Of a stretch of DNA of 64,000 bases, positions 17,943 to 26,611 are shown piece after piece. How positions within the stretch are numbered: position 1 is the first letter of the stretch; each line of letters starts with the position of its first letter. The notes below the pieces were generated by a model that searched no databases, was not told the origin of the DNA, and saw only the letters and a program-made list of their open reading frames with translations. The DNA lies in the NCBI RefSeq assembly GCF_018130825.1, contig NZ_JAFCJS010000002.1, positions 682,001 to 746,000 on the forward strand, in the 5' to 3' direction. Source of the DNA: Bradyrhizobium liaoningense. Lineage in GTDB: Bacteria; Pseudomonadota; Alphaproteobacteria; Rhizobiales; Xanthobacteraceae. The position numbers were made by a program, and so were the translations under genes.

Positions 17943-18305
17943 TTACTGCGCCAGCGTCGGGTGATCCCGCTGCACCGTCTCGCGGATCCAGCTGGCATGG
18001 ATCGCGCGAAACAGGATCTGCGCGGTCTTGAGATCGCCCGCCGCCATGCAGAGATCGACGATGCGATGGACCGCATCATCGCGCATCAACCCATCCGAGA
18101 TCTTCATCGCGATCTCCATCGCGACCTTGGCCGCGCGCTCGTAGCGCGCGCTTTCGCGCTTGTCGTTGCGCGCCGACCCCGCCGCGCTCGCGGCCGCCGC
18201 CTCGCAGATCGCACGAATGCGCGCGGCGGCCTCGATGTCGCCGAGCGGCCCCTCGATGGCTTCGTCCCAGATGTCCTGTCGCGTCTCGCGCGCGAACCAC
18301 GTCAT
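17943..18305 (-). CDS. Hypothetical protein, helical, possible repeat fold
   Basis: A 120-residue soluble protein with no signal peptide. It is alpha-helical in composition, and the middle (KVAMEIAMKISDGLMRDDAVHRIVDLCMAAGDLKTAQILFRAI) looks like two or three helix-turn-helix repeats of the TPR-like kind, so a protein-binding role is plausible. I do not recognise the family. The start at 18305 has only a weak GGTGGTG upstream. Codon composition agrees with neighbouring genes, and the antisense frames are worse. Confidence 0.7.
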   Translation of the reverse strand: MTWFARETRQDIWDEAIEGPLGDIEAAARIRAICEAAAASAAGSARNDKRESARYERAAKVAMEIAMKISDGLMRDDAVHRIVDLCMAAGDLKTAQILFRAIHASWIRETVQRDHPTLAQ

Positions 18306-18424
18306 CGCACCACCATCCGCGATCTCCGAGCCGTCATCTTGCCGCTTCAGCCTCCCTCGAGCATAGGGAGGCCCACCGAGATCGGCGAGGCGATTTTTCC
18401 GTCACACTCCATCTCGATGCGCAT

Positions 18425-19738
18425 TCAGGACGTCCGACGTGGTCCGATGGCCTCGAACTGCGCCTTCTGCTCGTCATTCAGCGTGGCGTAGAAATCCTCC
18501 AGCGCCGCGCGCACCGACTTGACGCCGTCGAGCATCATGTCGAGCCGCTTGCGGACCGCGGCCATCCGCGCCGGCGGCGTCATCACCTCGCTCGGCTGGC
18601 AGGCCGCCTTGAGCGATGCGCTGACCTTGGCACTGGTGTCCTGGAGCACCTGCAGCGCGGCGCGCTGAGTGTCGTTGGGATGAAGCCGGGCCTCGATATC
18701 GGTGCCGGGCCAATCGAGCCCAGCAGGCGCACCGCAGGTCTGAACCAGCGATCCCCCGCTGCCGTTGGACGCCGTCGTGCGACGCTGATCTTCCGCCAGC
18801 GCGTTGAACCGTGCCTTCTGCTCGTCGGTGAGCGAGCCATAGAATCTGTCGAGCGCGGGCTGAACGAGATCGACGGCTTTCACCATTGCCTCGATACGCT
18901 GCTGCATCGCCGCCAGCCGGCCGGGTGCCGTCGCTGCGACCTGCGTCGGACAGGACGTGCGGATCAGCGCTGCAGCGTCGATCGAGGCATTGCCGAGCGC
19001 ATCGAGACTGGCGCCTTGCGCCTCGGTCGGCTGCACCGCCGCGGCGATCTGGTCGACCGGAAGACCGACGATCGCGCGCCGGTCGCTGCCGCACAGCTGA
19101 TCCAGCGCAACGCCTCGCGCTTGCCGCCGTCCCTGCGGGCGCTGCGGCAGATAGGCCGACAGGCCATCATAGCCGTAGGGTCCGAAGAGGCCGGCATAGA
19201 TGTCCGGATAGCCGTAGCCCCAGAAGCCGAGACCGTCGCCCCAGATCGTGTAGTCGTAAAGATCGTTATAGGCGAACGGCCAGAACAGCGGTCCGACCCA
19301 GCCATAACCGCCGCCCGGATGCTGCCACCATCCGCTGCTTGCGCCATGCCAGCCGGCGAGCGCGGCCGCCGCCGTGATCTGGGCGCGCGCCGCCGGGTTG
19401 CTGATCAGACGACCGTTGCGGAAGGCGCTGGAATGCAGGTTGAGAGCGTTGCGGAAATTCGCAGGGCGCACGGACGCATTGCGGATCTGACCGAAATTCG
19501 AACCGTGTCGGCCGCCCGTTGCAAACCGCATCGCGCGATGATGACCGCCCCCATGCGCATGCCCGAAGCCGTGGCCACGGAAATGGCCGCCGCCGTGATG
19601 GCCATGCCCGCCGCCGTGACCACCGCCATGTCCGCCACCATGTCCGCCACCGTGACCGCCACCGCCCTTGCCCAGAGCCGTCCCCGCCAGCACGCAGGCA
19701 AGCGCCATCACGGCAATTCCAATGACCGGTCGCAACAT
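18425..19738 (-). CDS. Secreted LTXXQ-motif protein with Gly/His-rich N-terminus
   Basis: A 437-residue exported protein. The start at 19738 has GGGAGG 6 bases upstream, which a TTG five codons earlier would place inside the gene. After a signal peptide (VIGIAVMALACVLAGTALG) comes a long low-complexity stretch of GGGH units (about 23-60) likely to bind metal, then a Tyr/Gly-rich part (about 125-185). Two copies of a helical LTXXQ-type domain follow, each ending in a DEQKA motif (FYGSLTDEQKARFNAL and FYATLNDEQKAQFEAI). The Spy/CpxP family of periplasmic chaperones shares this motif, so a periplasmic stress or metal role is plausible. Four cysteines occur around the domains (LCGSD, TSCPTQ, TCGAP, AACQPS). 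Confidence 0.85.
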   Translation of the reverse strand: MLRPVIGIAVMALACVLAGTALGKGGGGHGGGHGGGHGGGHGGGHGHHGGGHFRGHGFGHAHGGGHHRAMRFATGGRHGSNFGQIRNASVRPANFRNALNLHSSAFRNGRLISNPAARAQITAAAALAGWHGASSGWWQHPGGGYGWVGPLFWPFAYNDLYDYTIWGDGLGFWGYGYPDIYAGLFGPYGYDGLSAYLPQRPQGRRQARGVALDQLCGSDRRAIVGLPVDQIAAAVQPTEAQGASLDALGNASIDAAALIRTSCPTQVAATAPGRLAAMQQRIEAMVKAVDLVQPALDRFYGSLTDEQKARFNALAEDQRRTTASNGSGGSLVQTCGAPAGLDWPGTDIEARLHPNDTQRAALQVLQDTSAKVSASLKAACQPSEVMTPPARMAAVRKRLDMMLDGVKSVRAALEDFYATLNDEQKAQFEAIGPRRTS

Positions 19739-19826
19739 CGCATCCTCCCGCAAAGCCGCGCCATTGAGGCATCGGAAATTGTCGGGAATTGGAACCGCTC
19801 CGGCTGCCGAAAGTTCCCGGACTGCG

Positions 19827-21251
19827 TTACACCTCCGGCACGATCTTGCCGGGATTGAAGATATTGAGCGGATCGAGCGCCTTTTTCAGCGCCCGCATCG
19901 CGTCCAGCGCCTCGGGGCCGAGCTCGGCCTTGAGATATTTCTGCTTGCCCTGGCCGATGCCGTGCTCGCCGGTGCAGGTGCCGTCCATCGCCTGCGCGCG
20001 CTCGACCAGGCGGTGCATGAATTCCTCGCCGCGCGCCATCTCGGCGGCGTCGTTGGTGTCGCAGACCAGCGAGCAGTGGAAATTGCCGTCGCCGACATGG
20101 CCGACGATCGGCGACAACAAATTGAGGCGCCTGAGATCTTCCTCGGTCTCGCTGACGCAGTCGGCAAGCCGCGAGATCGGCACGCAGACGTCGGTTGCGA
20201 CCACGCCGATGCTGTCGCCGGGGCGCAGCGCCTTCACCGACCAATAGGCGTCGTGCCGGGCCTGCCACAGCTTGGTGCGATCCTCGGGCTTGGTGGTCCA
20301 GGAGAATTCGCCGCCGCCGCAGTCCTTTGCGATCTCGCCGAACGCCTTGGACTGCTCGGCGACCTCGATCTCGCTGCCGTGGAATTCCATCAAGAGCAGC
20401 GGCGTCTCCGGCAGCGTCAGCTTCGAATAGGCGTTGCAGGCCTTCACCTGCGCGGCGTTGAGCAGCTCGATGCGCGCCACGGGAATGCCGGTCTGGATCG
20501 CCAGGATCACCGCCTGACACGCCCCGTGCACGGACTCAAATGACACCGCGCCGGCTGCGATCGTCTCGGGGATGCCGCGCAGGCGGATCGTCAGTTCCGA
20601 GATGATGCCGAGCGTGCCTTCGGCGCCGACGAACAGATGCGTCAGGTCGTAGCCTGCGGACGATTTCTTCGCGCGCGTACCCGTGGTGATGATCTCGCCG
20701 TCGCCGCGCACCACCTTCAGCGCCAGCACGCTGTCGCGCATGGTGCCGTAGCGCACCGCATTGGTGCCGGAGGCGCGCGTCGAGGCCATGCCGCCGAGGG
20801 AAGCATCCGCGCCGGGGTCGATGGGGAAGAACAGGCCCTGGTCGCGCAGGTGCTCGTTCAGCGCCTTGCGGGTGACGCCGGGCTGGATCACGCAATCGAG
20901 GTCCTCGGCATGCACCGCGAGCACCTTGTTCATGTCGCGCAGATCGATCGAGATGCCGCCGGCGGGCGCGTTGACCTGCCCTTCCAGCGAGGTACCAGTG
21001 CCGAAGGCGATCACGGGCACGCAGTTCTTCGCACAGATCCGCACCACGTCCTGGATGTCGGCGGTCTCCTGCGCCATCACCACGCCGTCCGGCGGCTGGT
21101 TGACGATCCACGTGGTGGTATGGCCGTGCTGCTCGCGGACGGCCTGCGAGGTGATGAGGCGGTTGCCGAAGCGTGCGGCAAGCTGTTCCAGCGCGCTCGC
21201 GAGGGCTTTCGGCTCAGGCCGCGGCGGATTATTGGTGATGGTCGTACCCAC
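19827..21251 (-). CDS. FAD-binding D-lactate/glycolate-type dehydrogenase (GlcD-like)
   Basis: A 474-residue flavoprotein of the vanillyl-alcohol oxidase fold. The FAD-binding part (about 45-225) has GTGTSLEGQVNAPAGGISIDL and PGADASLGGMASTRASGTNAVRYGTM; the C-terminal FAD-oxidase domain ends with GEHGIGQGKQKYL and ALDPLNIFNPGKIVPEV, typical of D-lactate dehydrogenase (cytochrome) and glycolate oxidase subunit GlcD. It oxidises a D-2-hydroxy acid and passes electrons to quinone or cytochrome. GTG start at 21251 with GGAGGA six bases upstream. No GlcE/GlcF genes accompany it, which favours the single-subunit D-lactate dehydrogenase type. Confidence 0.9.
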   Translation of the reverse strand: MGTTITNNPPRPEPKALASALEQLAARFGNRLITSQAVREQHGHTTTWIVNQPPDGVVMAQETADIQDVVRICAKNCVPVIAFGTGTSLEGQVNAPAGGISIDLRDMNKVLAVHAEDLDCVIQPGVTRKALNEHLRDQGLFFPIDPGADASLGGMASTRASGTNAVRYGTMRDSVLALKVVRGDGEIITTGTRAKKSSAGYDLTHLFVGAEGTLGIISELTIRLRGIPETIAAGAVSFESVHGACQAVILAIQTGIPVARIELLNAAQVKACNAYSKLTLPETPLLLMEFHGSEIEVAEQSKAFGEIAKDCGGGEFSWTTKPEDRTKLWQARHDAYWSVKALRPGDSIGVVATDVCVPISRLADCVSETEEDLRRLNLLSPIVGHVGDGNFHCSLVCDTNDAAEMARGEEFMHRLVERAQAMDGTCTGEHGIGQGKQKYLKAELGPEALDAMRALKKALDPLNIFNPGKIVPEV

Positions 21252-21336
21252 GGAAATTCCTCCGACAGAACAACCGTGGCAAAGGACATATAACCGGTCA
21301 AGTCAAGGGACCGGACGCATAGCTTGGGAAGGACAC

Positions 21337-21840
21337 ATGCCGGAGACCGCCGCTTCGCCCAACGCGGAGCCGTTCCGCTCCTCGATCATGCAGATCGAGC
21401 CGCAATGGATCGACTACAACGGCCATCTCAACATGGCCTATTACAACGTGATGTTCGACCGGGCGATCGACGAGTTCTGGCTCGAGCTCGGGATTGGCCC
21501 GGTCTACAAGAAAGAGCGCCACGGCTCGACCTTCACTGCCGAATGCCATGTGCGCTATTTGCGCGAGATCCATCTCGGCGATCCCGTGCAGATCCTGGTG
21601 TGGCTGCTGGCAGCCGACGACAAGCGGCTGCACACATTCGAGGAGATGAGGCACGGCACCGAGGGCTGGCTGTCAGCCACATCGGAAAACATGTCGCTGC
21701 ACATGGACATGAAGGCGCGGCGCGTTGCGTCGTTTCCGCCCGACATCCAGCAGCGCATCGCAGGCATTGCCAGGGCCCATAGCGCCCTGTCGCGCCCCGA
21801 GGGCATCGGCCGCAGCGTGGCGATGCCCTCGAAGCGGTAG
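21337..21840 (+). CDS. Thioesterase, 4HBT hotdog fold
   Basis: A 167-residue acyl-CoA thioesterase-like protein. Residues 16-35 (IMQIEPQWIDYNGHLNMAYY) carry the hotdog motif with the Asp/Asn-Gly-His-Leu-Asn pattern of the YbgC/FcbC family, followed by FDRAIDEFW. The start at 21337 has GGAAGG about six bases upstream. It hydrolyses acyl-CoA or a related thioester; the chain is unknown. It is divergent from the FAD dehydrogenase with 85 bases between them. Confidence 0.88.
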   Translation: MPETAASPNAEPFRSSIMQIEPQWIDYNGHLNMAYYNVMFDRAIDEFWLELGIGPVYKKERHGSTFTAECHVRYLREIHLGDPVQILVWLLAADDKRLHTFEEMRHGTEGWLSATSENMSLHMDMKARRVASFPPDIQQRIAGIARAHSALSRPEGIGRSVAMPSKR

Positions 21841-21859
21841 CTAAGCCGACCTCTCTAGC

Positions 21860-21964
21860 CCCTCATCCTGAGGAGCCCGCGAAGCGGGCGTCTCGAAGGA
21901 TGCAAGGCCACAGTCGGGCCTGCATGGTTCGAGACGCGCGTTCCGCGCTCCTCACCATGAGGAT
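21860..21964. repeat. Palindromic repeat R2
   Basis: Two arms of about 46 bases, starting CCTCATCCTGAGGAG at 21861 and ending CTCACCATGAGGAT, are inverted copies of each other; inner hairpins such as CCCGCGAAGCGGG lie in each. It separates two convergent genes and could act as a terminator. Familiar style of Bradyrhizobium intergenic repeat. Confidence 0.8.
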
Positions 21965-21971
21965 AACACCG

Positions 21972-22145
21972 CTATATCCTGGTTCGGCCGCGTGCCAAGC
22001 CGATCACGGCCGAGACCAGGAACAGCACGACCGCGATGAAGAAGATGATCTTGGCGATCTCGATCGAGGCGCCGGCGATGCCGCCGAAGCCCAGGATGCC
22101 GGCGATCAGTGCGATAACCAGAAACGTCACAACCCAGCCTAGCAT
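21972..22145 (-). CDS. DUF1328 small membrane protein (YtjA-like)
   Basis: A 57-residue peptide with two membrane helices ([20 protein letters not shown] and [20 protein letters not shown]) joined by GGIAGASI, the exact architecture of the DUF1328/YtjA family. These are often stress-induced inner-membrane peptides. The start at 22145 has GAGGG about eight bases upstream. It is monocistronic and convergent with the thioesterase across repeat R2. Confidence 0.9.
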   Translation of the reverse strand: MLGWVVTFLVIALIAGILGFGGIAGASIEIAKIIFFIAVVLFLVSAVIGLARGRTRI

Positions 22146-22377
22146 GGTCAAACCCTCGTCTTGATGTCTCTCGGCACGGCTGGCCGCGCCACCTGCCCAG
22201 ACAATCTCGACGCGGGAACGATGGTTCCGAGACGTATAACGGCGAAATTCACCCCTGCCGCAGGAACAAATCGGCCCGCCACGTACGTGGAAAACCTGGC
22301 ATCGCCGCCCCATATAGGGACCAATCCCTGTTAAGAAGGCTCCCTCCCGTCACCCCGCGGTGCCATCGTGGGGCCAA

Positions 22378-24966
22378 ATGATTCGCATGACCGAGCCGAG
22401 CAAGATCAACAGCGTCCCCGACCACCAGCCCGCAGCCGGCGGCATCGCCGCGCGTGCGCGCGCCTCGGTGGGCCCGAAATATTTGTCCGGGCTCAATCCG
22501 GAGCAGCGCGACGCGGTGGAGACGCTGGACGGTCCGGTCCTGGTGCTGGCCGGCGCCGGCACCGGCAAGACGCGTGTGCTGACGACGCGCATCGCCCATA
22601 TCCTGAGCCAGGGCCGCGCCCGCCCCGCCGAGATCCTGTCGGTGACCTTCACCAACAAGGCCGCGCGCGAGATGAAGCACCGGCTCGGCCAGATGCTCGG
22701 CCACGCCGTGGAGGGCATGCCGTGGCTCGGCACCTTCCATTCCATCGGCGGCCGCATCCTGCGTTTCCATGCCGAGCTGGCGCAGCTCAAATCGAATTTC
22801 ACCGTGCTCGACGTCGATGACCAGGTGCGGCTGCTCAAGCAACTATTGCAGGCCGAGAACATCGACGACAAGCGCTGGCCCGCACGCATGCTGGCCGGCC
22901 TGATCGACGGCTGGAAGAACCGCGGCCTGATGCCATCGCAGGTGCCCTCGGGCGAGGCCGCGATGTTCGCCAACGGCAAGGGCGGCAAGCTCTATACGAG
23001 CTATCAGGAGCGGCTGAAGATCCTGAACGCGGCCGATTTCGGCGATCTCCTGCTGGAGAACATCCGCATCTTCCGCGAGCACCCGGATATCCTCAGGCAG
23101 TACCAGCAGCGCTTCAAGTTCATCCTGGTCGACGAGTACCAGGATACGAACGTCGCGCAATATCTGTGGCTGCGGCTGCTGTCGCAGGCGCCGTCGTCTG
23201 CTTCCTTCGCCTCTCCCCGCTTGCGGGGAGAGGCCGACGCACGCAGTGCGGCGGGTGAGGGGGACTCTCCGAGCACCGAGCTCGTGGAGACTCCCCCTCA
23301 TCCCGACCTTCTCCCCGCAAGCGGGGAGAAGGAGAAGACCAAAAACATCTGCTGCGTCGGCGACGACGACCAGTCGATCTATGGCTGGCGCGGCGCCGAG
23401 GTCGACAACATCCTGCGTTTCGAGCACGATTTCCCGGGCGCCAAGGTGATCCGCCTCGAGCGCAACTACCGCTCCACCGGCCACATCCTCGCCGCCGCCT
23501 CGCATCTGATCGCGCACAATGAGGGCCGGCTCGGCAAGACGCTGCGCACCGAGGACCAGGACGGCGAGAAGGTCACGGTCACGGGCTCCTGGGATTCGGA
23601 AGAGGAAGCGCGCGGCATCGGCGAGGAGATCGAGCAGATCCAGCGCCAGGGCGAGAAGCTCAACGAGATCGCGATTCTCGTGCGCGCCTCCTACCAGATG
23701 CGCGAATTCGAAGACCGTTTCGTCACGCTCGGCCTGCCCTATCGCGTCATCGGCGGCCCGCGCTTCTACGAGCGCGCCGAAATCCGCGACGCACTGGCTT
23801 ATCTGCGCGTGATCAATTCGCCGGCCGACGATCTCGCCTTCGAGCGCATCGTCAATACACCGAAGCGCGGCCTCGGCGATGCCACCGTGCAGATGCTGCA
23901 CGACCACGCCCGCAAGCGCCGCATTCCGCTGTTCGAGGCGGCGCGCGCGGTGGTCGAGACCGACGAGCTGAAGCCGAAGGCGCGTGGGTCACTTCGCGAC
24001 CTCGTCGCGCAGTTCGACCGCTGGCGCGCCCAGCGCGAGGTCACCGCACATACTGACTTGGCCCAGATCGTGCTCGACGAGAGCGGCTACACCGAGATGT
24101 GGCAGAAGGACCGCTCGGCGGACGCTGCGGGCCGGCTGGAGAACCTGAAAGAGCTCGTGCGCTCGATGGAGGAGTTCGAGAACCTCCAAGGGTTTTTGGA
24201 GCACATCTCGCTGGTGATGGACCGTGACGGCGGCGCCGAGGAGGACGCGGTGTCGCTGATGACGCTGCATTCGGCCAAGGGTCTCGAATTCGACAACGTG
24301 TTCCTGCCGGGCTGGGAGGAAGGCCTGTTCCCGAGCCAGCGCACGCTGGACGAACAGGGCCGCGCCGGCCTGGAGGAAGAGCGCCGGCTCGGTCATGTCG
24401 GCCTGACCCGCGCCCGCCGCCGCGCCATGATCTATTTCGCGACCAACCGCCGCATCCATGGCACCTGGTCGACCACGATCCCCTCGCGCTTCCTCGACGA
24501 ATTGCCCGCAGCCAATGTCGAGATCACGGAATCCAAGGGCGGCTCGGCCTGGGGCGGCACCGGCGGCTACGGCGCCTCGCGCTTCGACGACATGGAGGCG
24601 TTCGGCTCCAGCTACACGACGCCGGGCTGGCAGCGCGCCCAGGCCAACCGCAATCGTGGCGGCGGCCGCAATAGCGGTGGCCGAAGCGGCGGGTTCGAGG
24701 AAGAAGCCGCGACGTTCTCGTCCTCCTCGTCGTCGGGCCCGGATTTCGGCAGCTTCTCCTCGCGCCGCCGCGGTCCCCTGACGATCGAGGGCGAGCTGGT
24801 CGCCAAATCCACCGGCACGACTTCCGAATTCGCGCTCGACGACCGCGTCTTCCACCAGAAATTCGGCTACGGCCGCGTCACCAAGATCGACGGCAACAAG
24901 CTCACCATCGCCTTCGACAAGGCCGGCGAGAAGAAGGTCGTGGACAGTTTTGTGCAGCGGGCGTGA
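22378..24966 (+). CDS. uvrD: UvrD/PcrA DNA helicase with in-frame palindromic insertion
   Basis: An 862-residue superfamily 1A 3'-5' helicase acting in excision and mismatch repair. Motif I is AGAGTGKTRVL, Q-motif LNPEQRDAV, motif II VDEYQDTN, motif III GDDDQSIYGWRGA, motif IV LERNYRST, motif VI GLTRARRR, and the C-terminus has the PcrA Tudor-like segment (FHQKFGYGRVTKIDGNKLTIAF). Between motifs II and III, residues about 271-321 are extra compared with E. coli UvrD: they are encoded by palindromic repeat R3, read without a stop or frameshift. The rest of the gene is intact, so the helicase is probably active. ATG 22378 has GGGG upstream; GTG 22360 and ATG 22387 are alternatives. A Gly/Asn-rich linker lies at about 745-795. 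Confidence 0.95.
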   Translation: MIRMTEPSKINSVPDHQPAAGGIAARARASVGPKYLSGLNPEQRDAVETLDGPVLVLAGAGTGKTRVLTTRIAHILSQGRARPAEILSVTFTNKAAREMKHRLGQMLGHAVEGMPWLGTFHSIGGRILRFHAELAQLKSNFTVLDVDDQVRLLKQLLQAENIDDKRWPARMLAGLIDGWKNRGLMPSQVPSGEAAMFANGKGGKLYTSYQERLKILNAADFGDLLLENIRIFREHPDILRQYQQRFKFILVDEYQDTNVAQYLWLRLLSQAPSSASFASPRLRGEADARSAAGEGDSPSTELVETPPHPDLLPASGEKEKTKNICCVGDDDQSIYGWRGAEVDNILRFEHDFPGAKVIRLERNYRSTGHILAAASHLIAHNEGRLGKTLRTEDQDGEKVTVTGSWDSEEEARGIGEEIEQIQRQGEKLNEIAILVRASYQMREFEDRFVTLGLPYRVIGGPRFYERAEIRDALAYLRVINSPADDLAFERIVNTPKRGLGDATVQMLHDHARKRRIPLFEAARAVVETDELKPKARGSLRDLVAQFDRWRAQREVTAHTDLAQIVLDESGYTEMWQKDRSADAAGRLENLKELVRSMEEFENLQGFLEHISLVMDRDGGAEEDAVSLMTLHSAKGLEFDNVFLPGWEEGLFPSQRTLDEQGRAGLEEERRLGHVGLTRARRRAMIYFATNRRIHGTWSTTIPSRFLDELPAANVEITESKGGSAWGGTGGYGASRFDDMEAFGSSYTTPGWQRAQANRNRGGGRNSGGRSGGFEEEAATFSSSSSSGPDFGSFSSRRRGPLTIEGELVAKSTGTTSEFALDDRVFHQKFGYGRVTKIDGNKLTIAFDKAGEKKVVDSFVQRA
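23210..23331. repeat. Palindromic repeat R3 inside uvrD
   Basis: The element has a hairpin at each end (CCTCTCCCCGC/GCGGGGAGAGG at 23210-23233 and CTTCTCCCCGC/GCGGGGAGAAG at 23308-23331), and a central inverted pair around GAGGGGGACTCTCC and its near complement. The two end hairpins are also inverted copies of each other, so the unit folds at two scales. The insertion is a multiple of three, and the translated frame avoids stops, adding about 50 Pro/Ala/Glu/Ser-rich residues to the helicase. Confidence 0.88.
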
Positions 24967-24974
24967 GGCCTGAC

Positions 24975-25262
24975 GTGGCTCAGTACGTTGCCATCATCGA
25001 GGACGCAGATCCGGACGCCGTTAGCCTGTGGTTTCCCGACCTGCCGGGCTGCATTTCAGGCGGCGACGACGTTGACGAGGCCCTGGAGAACGCGCCCGAA
25101 GCGCTCGCGTTCTATGCTCAGGAGTTGACAGAGGATGGCGGCCGGCTTCCCCCGCCGAGGACGCTGGCCGAGCTTGAGGCCGACCCGGAATTTGCCGAGG
25201 ACCTCAGGAACCACACGGCCGTCCTGATCGAATGGCCTCCCCTCACTGAGGCCACGGAGTGA
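24975..25262 (+). CDS. HicB-like protein without HicA
   Basis: A 95-residue protein with the HicB fold: AQYVAIIEDADPDAVSLWFPDLPGCISGGDDVDEALENAPEAL matches the antitoxin's partial RNase H-like domain. It lacks an evident C-terminal helix-turn-helix or ribbon-helix-helix, and no HicA toxin gene is on either side, so it is probably a domesticated relative and not a working toxin-antitoxin pair. The GTG start at 24975 has TGAGG six bases upstream and fits HicB N-termini better than the GTG at 24963, which overlaps the uvrD stop. Close coupling to uvrD suggests co-transcription. Confidence 0.85.
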   Translation: MAQYVAIIEDADPDAVSLWFPDLPGCISGGDDVDEALENAPEALAFYAQELTEDGGRLPPPRTLAELEADPEFAEDLRNHTAVLIEWPPLTEATE

Positions 25263-25350
25263 GGACTGTTCGCCGCACTCGCCGGACTCTCGACAGTTCT
25301 CCCCCGAACAGCCCTTGACCACCGCGAACTTCCCCGTATCAGATAAACCC

Positions 25351-25767
25351 ATGGTCCGGGGCTCCATCACATTGATCGTGCTTGCATTGGTTATGCCGTC
25401 GCTTGCGGCGGCCGAGACCATGAGCTTTGGCGATTCGATCGGGAAGCTGGCGGCGAGCTGCGGCGCGGAAATCGTCGCCAATTGCCGCGGCGTCAATCCG
25501 GACTCGACCCGGCTGAAGGAGTGCCTGTCGCGCAACCGCGACGTGCTCTCGCCGCAGTGCCAGAGCGATTATCTCGGCGTCTTCGACGCCATCCAGAAGC
25601 GTGTCGCCGCGCGCGTCACGGTGGCGAACGCCTGCCAGCGCGAGATCGTCAAGGTCTGCGGCGGCTCGACCAAGGAGACCAGCAAGTCGATCCCCTGCCT
25701 GGTCTCGACGCCCAAGGGCATCAGCAACAACTGCCTGAAGGCCGTCGACGACGCGGGGTATCGCTGA
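25351..25767 (+). CDS. Secreted Cys-rich GLG1-type protein
   Basis: A 138-residue exported protein. The signal peptide (ITLIVLALVMPSLAAAE) precedes two copies of a four-cysteine repeat: C-x7-C-x11-C-x11-C in the first (SCGAEIVANC, ECLS, QC) and a similar set in the second (ACQREIVKVC, PCLV, NCLK). The eukaryotic GLG1/cysteine-rich FGF receptor uses this spacing, and short bacterial versions are periplasmic. Disulfides are likely. Start ATG 25351; the stop overlaps the ATG of the OmpA-type gene by one base (TGATG), so the two are translationally coupled. Confidence 0.82.
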   Translation: MVRGSITLIVLALVMPSLAAAETMSFGDSIGKLAASCGAEIVANCRGVNPDSTRLKECLSRNRDVLSPQCQSDYLGVFDAIQKRVAARVTVANACQREIVKVCGGSTKETSKSIPCLVSTPKGISNNCLKAVDDAGYR

Positions 25768-26438
25768 TGCGCGCGAACAGGCTCTCCGCCGCAGGACTAT
25801 GCGTCGCGCTCGGTCTCGCCGTGCTTGCGGGCGCCGCACGCGCACAGACGGCGGCGCCGACCCGCGACGACATCGTCGGCAAGCTGAACCACTTCGAAGA
25901 AGCCGGCGAGGTCGACCTCCCCGCGCTCAAGCAGCAGGTGATGGAGCGCGCCAAGGCCAGGATCAAGAACGATCCGGGTCCGGTGAACCGGCTGCTGATC
26001 GCGCCCGACCTCGCCAAGCTGCCCGCCTTCAACGCGCAAATCCAGTTCGACGCCGACACGCCGATCATCCAGCCGGCGTCCTACCAGGCCGTCGGCCGCA
26101 TCGCCGACGCGCTGGTTCATTCCTCGCTGCTGCCCTACACCTTCCTGATCGTCGGCCATGTCGAATCCAATTCGAAGACGCGCGAGGCCAATGCGATCCT
26201 GAGCCAGCGCCGGGCAGATGCGATCCGCGACGTGCTGGTGAACACGTTCAAGATCTCGACCAAGCGGCTGCATCCGATCGGCCTCGGTGAGGAGCAGTTT
26301 CTCGACCGGGCCAAACCGACCTCGGCCGTCAACGGCCAATTGCAGATCCTGACCTACGCCAAGCTGCCCGAGGACGCGCCCGCGCATCCGGCTGCGGCAA
26401 CTGCGCCTGCGGCGAAAAAGCCCGCCAAGAAGCGGTAA
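25767..26438 (+). CDS. Periplasmic OmpA-domain protein
   Basis: A 223-residue exported protein with a signal peptide (GLCVALGLAVLAGAARA, cut near residue 27), an N-terminal helical part, and an OmpA-like peptidoglycan-binding domain at about 95-205 (IQFDADTPIIQPASYQAVGRIADAL, VGHVESNSKTREANAILSQRRADAIRDVL, IGLGEEQFL). The canonical domain has D and R contacting diaminopimelate: here the equivalent stretch is VESNSKTREAN and QRRADAIRD, retaining the arginine. The tail is rich in Ala, Pro and Lys. It overlaps the Cys-rich gene and probably works with it at the cell wall. Confidence 0.87.
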   Translation: MRANRLSAAGLCVALGLAVLAGAARAQTAAPTRDDIVGKLNHFEEAGEVDLPALKQQVMERAKARIKNDPGPVNRLLIAPDLAKLPAFNAQIQFDADTPIIQPASYQAVGRIADALVHSSLLPYTFLIVGHVESNSKTREANAILSQRRADAIRDVLVNTFKISTKRLHPIGLGEEQFLDRAKPTSAVNGQLQILTYAKLPEDAPAHPAAATAPAAKKPAKKR

Positions 26439-26611
26439 GCAGACGCTCCCAAGCGCCCGACGGAACCCTTTGAAGTCCTGATCGTTTTGTGACCTGTCCC
26501 ACAGCGCGACGGTATGGTCTTGCGCGACAATAGTGCCGGTTTGTGCACTGCTCTATCCGGTGCTATAGCCTCTGTTCGTCCTTCCCCGACCCCGTTCTGC
26601 ATGAGACCAAG

